Made by a program: the position numbers and the translations under genes
Notes under the pieces: generated by a model
The model's database searches: none
The model's input: only the letters and a program-made list of their open reading frames with translations
Told to the model about the DNA's origin: nothing
Shown here: positions 63,557 to 64,000 of the stretch, in pieces
How positions within the stretch are numbered: the first letter of the stretch is position 1
How the letters are laid out: the number at the start of each line of letters is the position of its first letter
Assembly (NCBI GenBank): GCA_018136815.1
Contig: CM030935.1
Span: 2,454,192-2,518,191 of the forward strand
From: Isochrysis galbana
Taxonomy: Eukaryota; Haptophyta; Isochrysidales; Isochrysidaceae
DNA length: 64,000 bases
Reading direction: 5' to 3'

Positions 63557-64000
63557 ATGGAGCAGCGTAACACCGCGCTGCGCCAGAGCAGCTCAGGACG
63601 CGACCAACTGATCGCACTGATTGAAAGCGCTGCCTCGGCCTCGGCCTCGCAGCTCCTTGTGGAGGAGCATCTTGTCGACACAGCACTGCTCTCCCAACCT
63701 GACGAGCTGACCTTTGTGATGCCGAAGCAGTGGACACCGAGCACTGACACAAGCAAGCTGACGCTCCATGTGCGGGAGCATCGAGTCTGTGTGATGGATC
63801 CGCTACAGCGCTGCGCAATGCCCTTCGGCGAGTACAACATTACCATGTGGTGTGGCTCAGTGAGCTGGTGTGTGAGGCGGCGTTTCACAGACTTCTGCAA
63901 TCTGAAGGCTGCGCTCGAGGTGGACATCGAAGCCATTCCAACATTGAAGAATGAACCTCTGGGCAATCTCCTCTCTATCAATCTTTCTTACCGGCGTTGG
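63557..64000 (+). CDS. PX-domain protein, 5' part (runs off right edge)
   Basis: ATG at 63,557 opens a frame that stays open to the window end (148 codons). After an Ala/Ser/Glu-rich start, residues about 75-120 (LTLHVREHRVCVMD ... YNITMWCGSVSWCVRRRFTD, FCNLKAALEVDIEAIP) match the beginning of a phox-homology (PX) domain, where RRF-x-D-F binds phosphoinositide. PX proteins (sorting nexins and others) act at endosomal membranes. The second half of the domain, and any BAR or kinase partner, lies outside the window. GAG|GTGGAC at about 63,918 could also be a splice donor. C/T-runs lie about 75-110 nt upstream. Confidence 0.75.
   Translation, partial: MEQRNTALRQSSSGRDQLIALIESAASASASQLLVEEHLVDTALLSQPDELTFVMPKQWTPSTDTSKLTLHVREHRVCVMDPLQRCAMPFGEYNITMWCGSVSWCVRRRFTDFCNLKAALEVDIEAIPTLKNEPLGNLLSINLSYRRW

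Overview
This is nuclear DNA from a GC-rich eukaryotic microbe. The protein genes carry short GT-AG introns and encode eukaryotic cytosolic and nuclear machinery: proteasome ATPase Rpt3, ubiquitin-L40, ribosomal protein eL34, and LSm4. The pyruvate dehydrogenase E2 at 2.2-5.0 kb is of the plastid type, with a hydrophobic signal peptide followed by a transit-like stretch. That points to an alga with a complex (secondary) plastid. A haptophyte or related marine alga is my best guess, but the sequence alone does not settle it. A run of 100 Ns at 10,601-10,700 marks an assembly gap.

Genes supported from left to right: a partial acidic protein (minus, left edge); plastid-type PDH E2 (minus, 6 exons); an MDR-family reductase (plus); a PspA/IM30-like coiled-coil protein (minus); a GT32 glycosyltransferase (minus, at least 5 exons); an FkbM-like methyltransferase (plus); an unknown serine-rich protein (minus); a short-chain dehydrogenase (minus, 2 exons); a prolyl 4-hydroxylase with ShKT domains (minus, 2 exons); two convergent overlapping unknown genes at 37.3-38.5 kb; Rpt3 (minus, 2 exons); an HflX-type GTPase (plus, about 7 exons); ubiquitin-L40 (minus) divergently paired with eL34 (plus, 3 exons); a neuferricin-like cytochrome b5-domain protein (minus); LSm4 (plus, 3 exons); orotate phosphoribosyltransferase (plus, 3 exons); and the 5' part of a PX-domain protein at the right edge. 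These are unrelated housekeeping and secretory-pathway genes, with no operon logic.

Between the genes the window is a patchwork of mobile elements. Two non-LTR retrotransposon (LINE) lineages are present, all copies broken. LINE-1 ends in a GAGAATNTTAAG-T(n) tail and LINE-2 ends in a TGAATCTTCAG-T(n) tail. A short, apparently non-coding family ('family A', about 750 bp) has four copies here with clear 13-20 bp target-site duplications, plus partial copies. Its tail resembles the LINE-1 tail in some copies and is different in others. There are also Stowaway/mariner-like elements with 22-bp inverted repeats and TA duplications, a fold-back element, a Ty3/gypsy reverse-transcriptase fragment, and several dispersed repeats (B, D, F).

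The most interesting signals are these: runs of C on the coding strand shortly upstream of many start codons; modular head/tail swapping in family A; a hairpin of changing sequence but conserved fold just upstream of the recurring 'MERA' ORF; a strongly diverged ubiquitin moiety on L40; an E2 with two peripheral-subunit-binding domains; and a LINE copy with an inverted 5' half.
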